NCBI GenBank assembly: GCA_029851945.1
Contig: JARKUZ010000088.1
Coordinates: 1 to 64,000, forward strand
Direction: 5' to 3'
Source of the DNA: Terrisporobacter sp.
GTDB taxonomy: Bacteria; Bacillota_A; Clostridia; Peptostreptococcales; Peptostreptococcaceae
DNA length: 64,000 bases
The notes beneath the pieces are model-generated. The model worked only from the letters and a program-made list of their open reading frames with translations, did no database searches and was not told the origin of the DNA. This document shows positions 46,454-55,065 of this stretch, one piece after another (positions within the stretch are counted from its first letter, which is position 1; every line of letters starts with the position of its first letter). The translations under genes were made by a program, and so were the position numbers.

Positions 46454-47608
46454 CTATAATAATTTATCAACAACTCGTTTTAACATTTCTCCATAAGATG
46501 CCTTATCTATATCTTCAGTATTTACAATTTTTGTTTCTCCTACAAGTTCTTTTCCTTTATAAACTTTTACAACACCTAAGTCGCTATTAGCTTTTATAGG
46601 AAGATTGATATCGTTTCTTACTTGTACTTTCTTTGTAAAATCCTTTGAATCTCCTTTTTTAATTAAAACAGTTAAATCATCTTTTGATACCAAGTCTACA
46701 TTTTCTTTAGATCCTTTTTCAAATTTAACTGTTGTAATTTTTTCATTAGCTGAGCATACTTTTACACTTTCATAGTTTGCAAATCCATAATTTAATAAAG
46801 TAGTAGCATCTTTAAATCTTATTGGAGAAGTTTCTGCACATAATGTTACAGCTATCAAGTGTGTATTATTTCTAAGTGCAGATGCTGAAAGGCAATATTT
46901 AGCTTCTTGAGTAAAGCCAGTTTTAACTCCAGTAGCACCAGCATAATGTTTAATTAATTTATTAGTATTAGAAATACCTACCTTAGCTTGTTTTTTTCCA
47001 ACTACAACTTCATCCATCCATGTAGTCAGATATTTAGATATTTTTTTATGTCTTAATAGTTCTTTCGACATTAATGCAATATCATAAGCAGATGTGTAAT
47101 GATCATCTACAGGAAGTCCATTTGTATTAGCAAAATGTGTATCTTTCATATTAAGTTCTTTTGCTCTATTATTCATTAAATCTACAAACTCTTCCACACT
47201 TCCCCCAACATATTCTGCCATTGCTACACAAGCATCATTAGCTGAAGCCACTGCTATAGATTTTACAAGAGTATCAACTTTTTGAATTTCTCCAGGTTCT
47301 AAAAATACTTGACTTCCACCCATACTTGATGCAATTTCACTTATTTGTACATCATCATTTTCTTTTATTTTTCCACTTTCTAAAGCTTCACAAATTAAAA
47401 GCAAAGTCATCACCTTTGTTACGCTTGCTGGAGGTAGCTTTTCATGACAATTTTTTTCATATAAAACTTTTCCTGTAGATGCATCCATTAGTATAGCAGA
47501 CTTTGATGCTATGTCTACTTTACCTTCATTATCTCTTGCGGCAAAAATAATACTTCCTTGACTTATAATAATAGTTAATGTAAGTATAAAGCTAATAAAC
47601 TTTTTCAT
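46454..47608 (-). CDS. dacF: D-alanyl-D-alanine carboxypeptidase (DacF-like)
   Basis: Low-molecular-weight penicillin-binding protein that trims pentapeptides in peptidoglycan. A signal peptide covers about 1-23. The three active-site motifs are SVTK (62-65), SAN (122-124) and KTG (229-231). A C-terminal beta-sandwich domain (about 285-370) and a short amphipathic end suggest membrane attachment. The length of 384 matches DacF/PBP5 types. In Bacillus DacF is forespore-specific; here the sequence alone does not show timing. It is preceded by 115 bp and ends at its own terminator. Confidence 0.93.
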   Translation of the reverse strand: MKKFISFILTLTIIISQGSIIFAARDNEGKVDIASKSAILMDASTGKVLYEKNCHEKLPPASVTKVMTLLLICEALESGKIKENDDVQISEIASSMGGSQVFLEPGEIQKVDTLVKSIAVASANDACVAMAEYVGGSVEEFVDLMNNRAKELNMKDTHFANTNGLPVDDHYTSAYDIALMSKELLRHKKISKYLTTWMDEVVVGKKQAKVGISNTNKLIKHYAGATGVKTGFTQEAKYCLSASALRNNTHLIAVTLCAETSPIRFKDATTLLNYGFANYESVKVCSANEKITTVKFEKGSKENVDLVSKDDLTVLIKKGDSKDFTKKVQVRNDINLPIKANSDLGVVKVYKGKELVGETKIVNTEDIDKASYGEMLKRVVDKLL

Positions 47609-47723
47609 CTCGTCACCTCTTAATTGTATTTAATTTTATTAACTCATATTCTATTATTTCTATAGTATTATTTTTTACCAATATTTCTAATTTATAATTA
47701 GTATCTTTTACATGTTATATTTT

Positions 47724-48011
47724 TTAATAATTTATTATTTCACTTTCAATATCTATAACTTCAGCTTCACAATTTTCTTCTATAAAGTCTATTATTTTAT
47801 CCTTTGCTTGATCACTTTCTTTGTTATTTAAATCTAATTTAACAATACCTATACTAATTAATTGATGTAGATCTTGATTTTCCACTTCTCTTATACTTAT
47901 ATTAAATTTATTTTGCAATCTTCCTGTTAAACTTTTTACTATCATTCTTTTTTCTTTTAGGGAATGTACATAATTTGCTTTTAAATCAACTCTCATAACT
48001 AGTATTTTCAT
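47724..48011 (-). CDS. ylxP: DUF503 family protein (YlxP)
   Basis: A 95-residue alpha-beta protein of the YlxP family. SLKEKRMIVKSLTGRLQNKFNISIREVENQDLHQ is the family core, read here in parts. In Bacillus ylxP is in the infB operon near rbfA and has been proposed to act in ribosome assembly; here it lies 35 kb away from rbfA, beside the ylbF gene. It follows the ylbF gene by 15 nt. Confidence 0.88.
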   Translation of the reverse strand: MKILVMRVDLKANYVHSLKEKRMIVKSLTGRLQNKFNISIREVENQDLHQLISIGIVKLDLNNKESDQAKDKIIDFIEENCEAEVIDIESEIINY

Positions 48012-48026
48012 TCTAATTCCTCTTTT

Positions 48027-48362
48027 CTATTTATAGTCATCTGTTATGGTTTGTGCAATTATATTATTTATATTATCCATCATTATATTAAATTTTTGCT
48101 CAGCTAATAAATAATTATATATTCTTTCATTATTTTTTACCTTTTTCTGAATATCTTCCATCCTTTTCATAGATTTTTTATCAATTTTTTTACTATTCAT
48201 AGTTGCATACTGAAGATTATATTGATTTTTTTTATATTCTGACAATAAAATTTCCATATTTTTATCTTTTTTCATTTCTTTCATATTTTTAATAAAATCT
48301 TTATATTCCTTACTGATTCTAATTTCACTTGCTAACCTTGTAGCTGTATCATACACGCTCAT
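48027..48362 (-). CDS. YlbF/YmcA-family protein
   Basis: A 111-residue all-helical protein with the DUF964 pattern (VYDTATRLASEIRISKEYKDF, and a Lys-rich centre). In B. subtilis YlbF, YmcA and YaaT form an iron-sulfur complex acting on RNase Y. That this copy does the same is inference, but the presence of rny nearby fits. The C-terminal cysteines of the Bacillus proteins are not present here. It starts a two-gene unit with ylxP. Confidence 0.8.
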   Translation of the reverse strand: MSVYDTATRLASEIRISKEYKDFIKNMKEMKKDKNMEILLSEYKKNQYNLQYATMNSKKIDKKSMKRMEDIQKKVKNNERIYNYLLAEQKFNIMMDNINNIIAQTITDDYK

Positions 48363-48433
48363 AGTAGACCTCCTTATTTTGCTTATATATTGTATATATG
48401 CAAAGTACAGTCTATTTTGATTATATTTTAATA

Positions 48434-48477
48434 AAAATACCTCAGTATTTTTATTTCAAATACTGAGGTATTTTTTA
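48434..48477 (-). terminator. Intrinsic terminator of the RNase J gene
   Basis: AAAATACCTCAGTATT pairs with AATACTGAGGTATTTT around an 8-nt loop, with T-rich flanks on both sides. It abuts the RNase J stop codon at 48478. Confidence 0.88.
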
Positions 48478-50157
48478 CTATACTTCCATTATAATCGGAA
48501 GTATCATAGGATTTCTTTTTGTTTTTGTATATAAATAATCTTTTAAATTTTCTTTAATATTATTTTTTAAATATGCCCATTCTTTTATATTTTTTTCTTC
48601 ACATTCATTTAGAACATCTTTTATTATATTTTTTGCACCATCCATTAAATCTTCTGATTCTCTAACATAAACAAATCCTCTAGATATTATATCTGGTCCT
48701 GCTAATACTTTTCCATCTTCTTTAGAAATAGTAACGACAACTACCATTAATCCATCTTCTGATAAATGTTTTCTATCTCTTAGAACTATATTTCCCACAT
48801 CTCCAACTCCAAGACCATCTACAAGAACATTTCCTGTTGGTATAGTAGTAGTTACCTTGGCTGAGTTTCTATCTAATTCTAAAACTTGACCTGTTTGCAT
48901 AACAAATGTATTTTGTTCTGGCATACCTAATTCTTGAGCTAATGCAGCATGACGACTTAACATTCTATATTCACCATGAACTGGCATAAAGAATTTTGGT
49001 TTTACCATTCTATTAATCAGTTTTAGATCTTCTTGTGCAGCGTGCCCTGATACATGTATATCAGCGATATCATTATATACAACTCTTGCACCTTTTTCAA
49101 ATAAAAGGTTTATAACTTTTGATATTAATTTTTCATTTCCTGGTATTGGATGTGCTGAAATGATAACTAAATCACCTGCTTTTATTTCTACCTTTTTATG
49201 TTCATCACTTGCCATTCTTGCAAGGGCTGACATTGGCTCTCCTTGTGTTCCTGTAGTTATTATTACTAATTCATTATCTTTATATTTAGATATATCATTT
49301 AAGTCTATTAATGTATCATCTTCCATATCTAAATATCCAAGTTCCTTAGCAACTCCAATAACATTAATCATTGATCTTCCTGAGACAGCAACTTTTCTAT
49401 TGAATTTAACCGCCATATCTATAATTTGTTGTAATCTATGAATGTTAGAAGCAAATGTAGCAACTATAACTCTGCTACCATTAGCCTTTCTAAATAAATC
49501 ATCTAAACCTGCTCCGACTGTTTTTTCAGACATAGTAAATCCTGGCTTGCTAACATTTGTACTATCTGCTAATAATAAAAGTACTCCTTGACTACCTAGC
49601 TCACAAATTCTATGAATATCCATCACGTCTCCATCAATTGGAGTAAGATCTATTTTAAAATCTCCTGTATGGAAAATAACCCCTTGTTCAGTATGTATTG
49701 CTAGTGAACAAGATCCTGGTATACTGTGGTTATTTTTTATGAATTCAACACTTATATTCTTAAGCTTTATCGTCTGTTTAGGAGTAACAACATTTAACTT
49801 TACGTTATTCAACTTATGTTCTTTTAATTTCACTTCTATAAGGCCAATACTAAGTCTAGTTCCGTACACAGGTACATCTAATTTTTTAAGTATATATGGT
49901 AAAGCTCCGATATGATCTTCATGTCCATGTGTAATAAATATACCTTTTACCTTATCTTTATTTTTTAATAAGTAAGTTATATCCGGTATAACTATATCTA
50001 TCCCTAACATTTCATCTTCTGGAAAGCTTAAACCCGCATCAATTACAACTATCTCATCTTTATATTCTATTACGGTCATATTCTTGCCTATCTCGTTAAG
50101 ACCACCTAAAGCCATTACTTTAACCTTGTTGGTGTTTTTCTTAAACAATTGCATCAT
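48478..50157 (-). CDS. rnj: Ribonuclease J
   Basis: Metallo-beta-lactamase/beta-CASP RNase with 5'-3' exonuclease and endonuclease activity in mRNA decay and rRNA maturation. HGHEDH (77-82) binds zinc. GGLNEIGKNM, STNVSKPGFTMSE and the beta-CASP motif with VSGHAAQEDL are typical. The C-terminal domain is present. The length of 559 is normal. Adjacent ATGs follow AGAGGAG very closely, so translation may begin at the second one (50154). There is a 469-bp AT-rich region upstream and a neighbouring fur gene. Confidence 0.96.
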   Translation of the reverse strand: MMQLFKKNTNKVKVMALGGLNEIGKNMTVIEYKDEIVVIDAGLSFPEDEMLGIDIVIPDITYLLKNKDKVKGIFITHGHEDHIGALPYILKKLDVPVYGTRLSIGLIEVKLKEHKLNNVKLNVVTPKQTIKLKNISVEFIKNNHSIPGSCSLAIHTEQGVIFHTGDFKIDLTPIDGDVMDIHRICELGSQGVLLLLADSTNVSKPGFTMSEKTVGAGLDDLFRKANGSRVIVATFASNIHRLQQIIDMAVKFNRKVAVSGRSMINVIGVAKELGYLDMEDDTLIDLNDISKYKDNELVIITTGTQGEPMSALARMASDEHKKVEIKAGDLVIISAHPIPGNEKLISKVINLLFEKGARVVYNDIADIHVSGHAAQEDLKLINRMVKPKFFMPVHGEYRMLSRHAALAQELGMPEQNTFVMQTGQVLELDRNSAKVTTTIPTGNVLVDGLGVGDVGNIVLRDRKHLSEDGLMVVVVTISKEDGKVLAGPDIISRGFVYVRESEDLMDGAKNIIKDVLNECEEKNIKEWAYLKNNIKENLKDYLYTKTKRNPMILPIIMEV

Positions 50158-50613
50158 CTCCTCTGTCTATTCAATTTTTCTATTTTTTGTTGCATCTAAA
50201 AAATAATATTAAATCACGCACTTTTTACCAACTAATTTTATTGTATCATAAAATTAACCATATTTTAAGTAAATTTAAAAATACGTTTATATATTATTAA
50301 AATAGTTGCTAATTATATATATTCATTTTGTAGAAATTTGTTTATAATAATTTATATTTATTTAAATGTTTTTGATGATATTCAATATGTATTAGGATAA
50401 TACCTTCAAAAAATACTATTTTTCTTCAAATTAAAACTCATTTAATCAGAGTCTTTTATTAGCAAAATATTTATTTATAAAATAAATTATCATATGTTGT
50501 TTAAATTTAATTTGCTAGTTTATATAAATACTTTATCCGTAACACATTTATTAAGTCATAATTTTTAACTTATGATTAAGATAGATAAACTATAAATTCC
50601 ATAAATAAAAAAT
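50158..50613. other. Long intergenic region upstream of rnj
   Basis: This AT-rich stretch, about 80% A+T, has no ORF with a ribosome binding site, no clear riboswitch and no strong hairpin except the fur terminator at its right end. It must hold the rnj promoter, which I could not pin down. A weak inverted repeat TCATAA...TTATGA is near 50555-50575. Confidence 0.4.
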
Positions 50614-50647
50614 AAAGATATAAGTTCTACTTAGAACTTATATCTTT
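50614..50647 (-). terminator. Terminator overlapping the 3' end of fur
   Basis: A perfect 15-bp stem, AAAGATATAAGTTCT / AGAACTTATATCTTT, with a 4-nt loop that contains part of the fur stop codon (50627-50629). The descending arm follows the stop and is followed by a T-rich run on the minus strand. The last codons of fur therefore form one arm of the terminator. Confidence 0.85.
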
Positions 50648-51082
50648 ATTACAGTCTTCACATAGTCCATAAAATTTAACATCATGGTCTAATATTTTAA
50701 ACTTATAAGCACCTTGTATTTCACTTTCTACATTGTCCATTAAGTCATCTTCAACTTCTATTATTTTTCCACATTTTTTACAAATTAGGTGATGATGATT
50801 ATGACTTTCAGATTTATTCAATGCAAGTTCATATCTTATACACCCATCATCTAAATTTAATTTTGAAATTACCCCTATTTCATCTAGCAGTTGCATTGTT
50901 CTATATACAGTAGCAAGTCCAATTTCTGGACAATTTTCTCTTACCAAATCGTATATTTCCTCACTACTTAAATGCCTATCGTTATGTTCTAATAATATGT
51001 TAATTATTGCCCTTCTTTGAGGCGTAATCTTAAGACCTAAATCTTTTAACTTAATTTTCAAATTTTCTATTGTATTACACAT
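50627..51082 (-). CDS. fur: Fur-family ferric uptake regulator
   Basis: A 151-residue metal-dependent repressor of iron uptake genes, by family. The winged helix is at about 10-85, with PEIGLATVYRTMQLLDEIGVI as recognition region. HNHHHLIC and the CxxC pair KKCG, then CEDC near the C-terminus, hold zinc. I cannot exclude PerR from sequence alone, but the place beside rnj and DUF1292 is that of clostridial fur. The ATG at 51082 (MCNTIENL) is chosen over an upstream TTG, which precedes the GGGTGGT ribosome binding site. Its promoter carries Fur-like half-sites. Confidence 0.9.
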   Translation of the reverse strand: MCNTIENLKIKLKDLGLKITPQRRAIINILLEHNDRHLSSEEIYDLVRENCPEIGLATVYRTMQLLDEIGVISKLNLDDGCIRYELALNKSESHNHHHLICKKCGKIIEVEDDLMDNVESEIQGAYKFKILDHDVKFYGLCEDCNKDISSK

Positions 51083-51101
51083 AATACCACCCGTTTTCAA
51101 T

Positions 51102-51134
51102 TGATAATCCTTTGTAAATATTGTAATTGATAAC
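51102..51134 (-). promoter_or_regulatory. Candidate Fur half-sites in the fur promoter
   Basis: Read on the plus strand, TGATAAT (51102-51108) and TGATAAC (51128-51134) resemble the 7-base unit of the Fur box TGATAAT-N-ATTATCA. They are direct repeats within AATTGATAA, 26 bp apart. One lies in the -35/-10 spacer and one near the transcription start, where Fur could repress its own gene. Confidence 0.5.
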
Positions 51135-51148
51135 TTTTATAATGTCAA
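51120..51148 (-). promoter_or_regulatory. Sigma-A promoter of fur
   Basis: A consensus -35 TTGACA (51143-51148) and a near-consensus -10 TACAAT (51120-51125), 17 bp apart on the minus strand, 38 bp upstream of the fur start codon. Confidence 0.85.
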
Positions 51149-51601
51149 TCTATTCAAGAATGTAAATTATTTTATTTCCCTTAATTATATATAAACTCAT
51201 GCAATAGTTGTTAATTATATTATTTATAAATAAGAAATTTTAATCGCTTTATTTCATAATTAATTTTATGGATATTATTGCAAGACTTTAAATTGTAACG
51301 CTAGAAACATTTATTTTTTACATCCTTTATAAATATTTTTATCAAATCTAGATATTTAAATTAATCTAAAACTTAATATCTATTTAGTTTATTATTGCCA
51401 CTATTAGTTATATATATTTTATATTATTCCCCATTTTATAGAAGTTTAATCCACAACATTAATTTATTCTTTTATTTAACTAATTCCTATATTTACTATA
51501 TCAACTTCCATTCAACCAATTATATCTAATATTTCTATAAATTTCTCATAATCTTATACTGAATAATATCTAATATTCCAATTTAAACTGTTTTATATAA
51601 T
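51149..51601. other. Intergenic region between the fur promoter and DUF1292 gene
   Basis: This very AT-rich stretch holds no ORF with a start and ribosome binding site on either strand that I could support, no tRNA, and no conserved RNA motif. Direct or inverted repeats longer than about 8 bp were not noticed. Confidence 0.4.
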
Positions 51602-51627
51602 AAAAAAAACTACCTATTTCTAGGTAG
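51602..51627 (-). terminator. Intrinsic terminator of the ruvX-DUF1292 unit
   Basis: A 7-bp stem CTACCTA / TAGGTAG with loop TTTC, followed on the minus strand by a run of Ts, just after the DUF1292 stop codon. Confidence 0.85.
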
Positions 51628-51639
51628 CTTAATTTACAA

Positions 51640-51909
51640 TTAGAATTCGTCGTCGTTTAATCCTTCTTCATCCATTAATGTATTATAAACATCAACAACT
51701 ATTTCATATTCTTTATCATCTTCAAGAGGTACTAACATTTCTCCCTCTTCGTCTTGGTCTATTCTAAATACTAATGCTTCTTCAGATTCTTCATCATCAA
51801 CTGGCATTAATATAGCATATTCCTTATTATCTGCTTCTAAAGTTAATATTACTTCAAATTCGCTTTCTACTCCATTTTCATCGATTAAGCTAATTATATT
51901 ATCTTGCAT
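51640..51909 (-). CDS. DUF1292 family protein (YrzB-like)
   Basis: An 89-residue very acidic protein. DNIISLIDENGVESEFEVILTLEADNKEYAIL, DDEESEEALVFR and the EED-rich tail match DUF1292, found between ruvX and fur/rnj in Firmicutes. The function is unknown. It lies 80 bp downstream of ruvX. Confidence 0.9.
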   Translation of the reverse strand: MQDNIISLIDENGVESEFEVILTLEADNKEYAILMPVDDEESEEALVFRIDQDEEGEMLVPLEDDKEYEIVVDVYNTLMDEEGLNDDEF

Positions 51910-51989
51910 CTAAATCACCTCAAATTCTTTCTTCTTTTCTATATTATATATTATACTAACACAATTTCAAATATATTATTAAAATATTA

Positions 51990-52415
51990 TTAGAAATTTC
52001 TTTGTAAATCTAAATATCCTTGTAGTATTATTACTGCTGCAAGCATATCTATTACTTTTTTTCTTTTTTGTCTGCTGACATCACCTTCTATTAAGGATCT
52101 TTCTGCAGCTACTGTTGATAATCTTTCGTCCCAAAATTCAATTGGTAAGTTGGTTTCAGCTTTTAATAATTCACAAAACTTTTGAACCTTTTCTCCTTGT
52201 GGACCAACAGTCCCATTCATATTTTTAGGAAGGCCAGAAACAATTTTATTAACTTGTCTTTCTTCAATAATTTTTTTTATTTCTTCTATATCTTTTTTCT
52301 TTCCAACTCTCTTAATAGTTGTTACACCTTGAGCTGTAAGTCCCATTAAGTCGCTTACTGCAACTCCTATAGTCTTATCACCTATGTCAAGACCCATTAT
52401 TCTTCCATCTAACAT
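51990..52415 (-). CDS. ruvX: Putative pre-16S rRNA nuclease / Holliday junction resolvase
   Basis: A 141-residue RNase H-fold protein of the YqgF family. [16 protein letters not shown] carries the first Asp, [12 protein letters not shown] and [14 protein letters not shown] the others. YqgF processes the 5' end of 16S rRNA in E. coli, and the RuvX resolvase name comes from other studies. The chosen ATG (52415) is preceded by AAAGGAGAAATAAT; the upstream ATG in frame would run through that site. It sits in the common ireB-ruvX-DUF1292 order, here interrupted by a large membrane protein gene. Confidence 0.92.
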   Translation of the reverse strand: MLDGRIMGLDIGDKTIGVAVSDLMGLTAQGVTTIKRVGKKKDIEEIKKIIEERQVNKIVSGLPKNMNGTVGPQGEKVQKFCELLKAETNLPIEFWDERLSTVAAERSLIEGDVSRQKRKKVIDMLAAVIILQGYLDLQRNF

Positions 52416-52560
52416 ATTATTTCTCCTTTGAGTATACTTCAATATTCATAGAATCAATTTCTTTTATGATAAAAAAATTATAATATGTAGAATTTATTAT
52501 AACTTTTATTATTTTATCTTATTTTGATTTCTTCATACCTATTTTATATTATATTTAAAA

Positions 52561-52589
52561 AATTAGCCAGAAAAATATTCTGGCTAATT
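52561..52589 (-). terminator. Intrinsic terminator of the large membrane protein gene
   Basis: A 10-bp stem AATTAGCCAG / CTGGCTAATT with a 9-nt loop, 11 bp past the stop codon, in an AT-rich context that gives a short T run on the minus strand. Confidence 0.8.
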
Positions 52590-52599
52590 TATAATTTTA

Positions 52600-54774
52600 C
52601 TATTCTTTTTTATCATTAAATATTATCATATTAATACTTATTATTAAAATCGGTATAAGTATATAAATAGATGCTGTGGCAGCCGCAACTATTCCAGAGT
52701 CATTTACTAATAATGTAATTATACATCCAACCATAGACGCTATAAAACCTTTGAATATCATATTATATTTGTTAGATATATTTCTCATATGTCTAGATGG
52801 TCTGAATATAAATATACCTATTACGAATATTCCTGTTAATAATATATTTACCCAAACAGTTGATTTTGCAAGTTTTAAGTTCATAGAAATCTTTCTAGTG
52901 AAAGTTAAAATTATAGCGCTTGGTCCTTCTTGAAGAATTTGTTTAGCAAACACTCCTAAATGTGATTCCGCTCCCATAAATAAATCTAAGGCGGCAAATA
53001 CAAAAACTATTAAAACTGCTGATAAACCTAAGATCATAATTTTCTTAAAATCTAGTTTAATATCAAATATTAGCATTATAAATAATAAATATGCTACACA
53101 TTCAGATATAGCTCCACCTACATTTGCTCCCATTGAAGGGAATGCACTTGTAATAAGTATTATAACAGATAATACAATTGTTAACCATTTAGGTATCTTT
53201 TTATAATTTAGTAAAACAGATAAAGCAAATACAGCACTTGCAATAGTAACTCCCTCATATTCATTACCTACACCATAATATCTGGCACCTACTATGGCAT
53301 CGTAACTCATAATACAATTTTTCATAAAATATGTTCCAATTATAGTGTCTATGACTATTAAAGCTATAGTTAATAGAGCATAATATCCCATTTGCTTAAT
53401 ATCATTATCTTTAAACAACAGCCTACCAGATAAATATAATAACACTGTCATTATTATAACTCCCGTAATTATGCCTACAGGACTTTTAAAGTTAAATATC
53501 GGTGCAAGTAATAAAGTAAGAGGCATTATTAAACCTAGTTTAATCAGTTCTTTTAATATAGTAAATACTTTTTCTTTATGTGGTAATTTATCTTTGAATA
53601 ATAAAGCAAGCATTGCTATTATCCAAGATGCTGAAACTATACCAACAAATGTATTAACTACAGTTGCTCTTATATTATTAATAGATACTATTTTTTCGTA
53701 TTCTCCAGTTAAAAATTCTATATTATCTTCTCTTTCAACTGAATTTAAAACTCTACCTATCATAGTTTCATTTTTTAATCCAAACTCATTTAGTATATCA
53801 ACACCTATATCTAAGTTTGCTATTATTCCATCTCTTCTTGTAGTAGCACTTTTTAATAGCCCTTTTTCATTACCTTTAAATTTAATAACTGGAGATAATC
53901 TTCTCTTATTATTATAATCTAAAGTAGTTGGAAACTCACTTACTATATAAATAGTATCATTTTCACTTACCATATCAAATACTTTTTCTAAGTAAGCATT
54001 TATATTGTTAAAAATTTGTTTTCTCATTTTATAGTAAGTTTTTTCATTTAAATTAGGTTTATATACGTCTAATCTATATGTATCTCCAAGCTCTATGAAT
54101 AAAGCATCATTTTTATCATAGTATGACTTGGTTTCACTTAGCAATTTATCATAGTCTGTTCTTATACCAAAAGGCATCGAATAGTCTTTAACATTGATAT
54201 TATCAACATTACCAGATTCTACTCTACCGCTCATATCCATAGACACTAATCCAAGATTTCTTACTTTTACAATCTCTCCATTCTCTATTACATCAGCATT
54301 TCCTAATAAAGCAACTTTTTTATTATTATCTGATAATGTTTGTCCTAATAGTCCTAACGTTGAACCATACGTTCCTTTTTCTGCATTATTATTTATAGAT
54401 TTGTTTATAAATAAATTGTTTATTTCTTTGGGCTTTTCACCTGTTGATGCTGTGTATAGTTTACCATTTTCTTTTGTTAGATTTTCAAAAGAAATCATTT
54501 CATTATTAACTACATTAGCTCTTCCACCAGCACCGATACTAGCATAGGACCTTTTATCATCATTTCCTTGATCCCCTTTAATATTCATTAATCCTATATA
54601 TCCTCTTTTACTTAATTCTTTTTGTAAAACAGGTATTTTTTGTAATTCATCTAAATCAGTCCTATCTAAACTAATATAAACTACCTTACTATTTTGAGCC
54701 GCGAAAGAATAATTAGGAACTAATCCAACACATATCATAATTAATAGTAATAATGATACTATCTTTTTCCTCAT
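52600..54774 (-). CDS. Membrane protein with phosphatase-fold-like outer domain
   Basis: A 724-residue protein I cannot assign to a named family. A signal peptide or anchor (about 1-26) is followed by an extracytoplasmic domain (about 28-370), then about ten hydrophobic helices (about 375-720). The outer domain begins VVYISLDRTDLDEL, contains SYASIGAGGRANVV and later RRDGIIANLDIGVDIL, a layout recalling alkaline-phosphatase-superfamily enzymes, in which a similar NxDIxPT strand lies near the end. The usual metal-binding Asp and His residues are not all evident, so catalysis is doubtful. It lies between ireB and ruvX, same strand, 16 bp from ireB. Confidence 0.7.
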   Translation of the reverse strand: MRKKIVSLLLLIMICVGLVPNYSFAAQNSKVVYISLDRTDLDELQKIPVLQKELSKRGYIGLMNIKGDQGNDDKRSYASIGAGGRANVVNNEMISFENLTKENGKLYTASTGEKPKEINNLFINKSINNNAEKGTYGSTLGLLGQTLSDNNKKVALLGNADVIENGEIVKVRNLGLVSMDMSGRVESGNVDNINVKDYSMPFGIRTDYDKLLSETKSYYDKNDALFIELGDTYRLDVYKPNLNEKTYYKMRKQIFNNINAYLEKVFDMVSENDTIYIVSEFPTTLDYNNKRRLSPVIKFKGNEKGLLKSATTRRDGIIANLDIGVDILNEFGLKNETMIGRVLNSVEREDNIEFLTGEYEKIVSINNIRATVVNTFVGIVSASWIIAMLALLFKDKLPHKEKVFTILKELIKLGLIMPLTLLLAPIFNFKSPVGIITGVIIMTVLLYLSGRLLFKDNDIKQMGYYALLTIALIVIDTIIGTYFMKNCIMSYDAIVGARYYGVGNEYEGVTIASAVFALSVLLNYKKIPKWLTIVLSVIILITSAFPSMGANVGGAISECVAYLLFIMLIFDIKLDFKKIMILGLSAVLIVFVFAALDLFMGAESHLGVFAKQILQEGPSAIILTFTRKISMNLKLAKSTVWVNILLTGIFVIGIFIFRPSRHMRNISNKYNMIFKGFIASMVGCIITLLVNDSGIVAAATASIYILIPILIISINMIIFNDKKE

Positions 54775-54789
54775 TGATTGACCTACTTT

Positions 54790-55047
54790 CTATTTTGATA
54801 AATAATATGTTAAAATTTCTTCTAACAACTCATCTCTCTCATATTTCTTTATTACACTTCTTGCGTCTTTGTAACTTGTAATATAACTTGAATCGCCAGA
54901 TAGGATATATCCTATCATTTGATTGATAGGATCATACCCTTTTTCTTGTAATGCATGATATACATAATTTATTGTTTCTCCTGCACTCATTTTTTTATTA
55001 TCTGTAACACCCTTAAATTGTACGGTATAATCTAAATTATTATCCAA
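54790..55047 (-). CDS. ireB: IreB-family regulatory protein (UPF0297)
   Basis: An 85-residue protein of the DUF965/UPF0297 family. DYTVQFKG, VYHALQEKGYDPINQMIGYILSGDSSYITSY and the C-terminal RDELLEEILTYYL are near-invariant. In Enterococcus faecalis IreB is a substrate of the Ser/Thr kinase IreK, linked to cephalosporin resistance. The ORF starts with TTG after AAAGGGGGAGTTATT. It follows alaS by 18 nt, the conserved alaS-ireB pair. Confidence 0.93.
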   Translation of the reverse strand: MDNNLDYTVQFKGVTDNKKMSAGETINYVYHALQEKGYDPINQMIGYILSGDSSYITSYKDARSVIKKYERDELLEEILTYYLSK

Positions 55048-55065
55048 AATAACTCCCCCTTTTGG

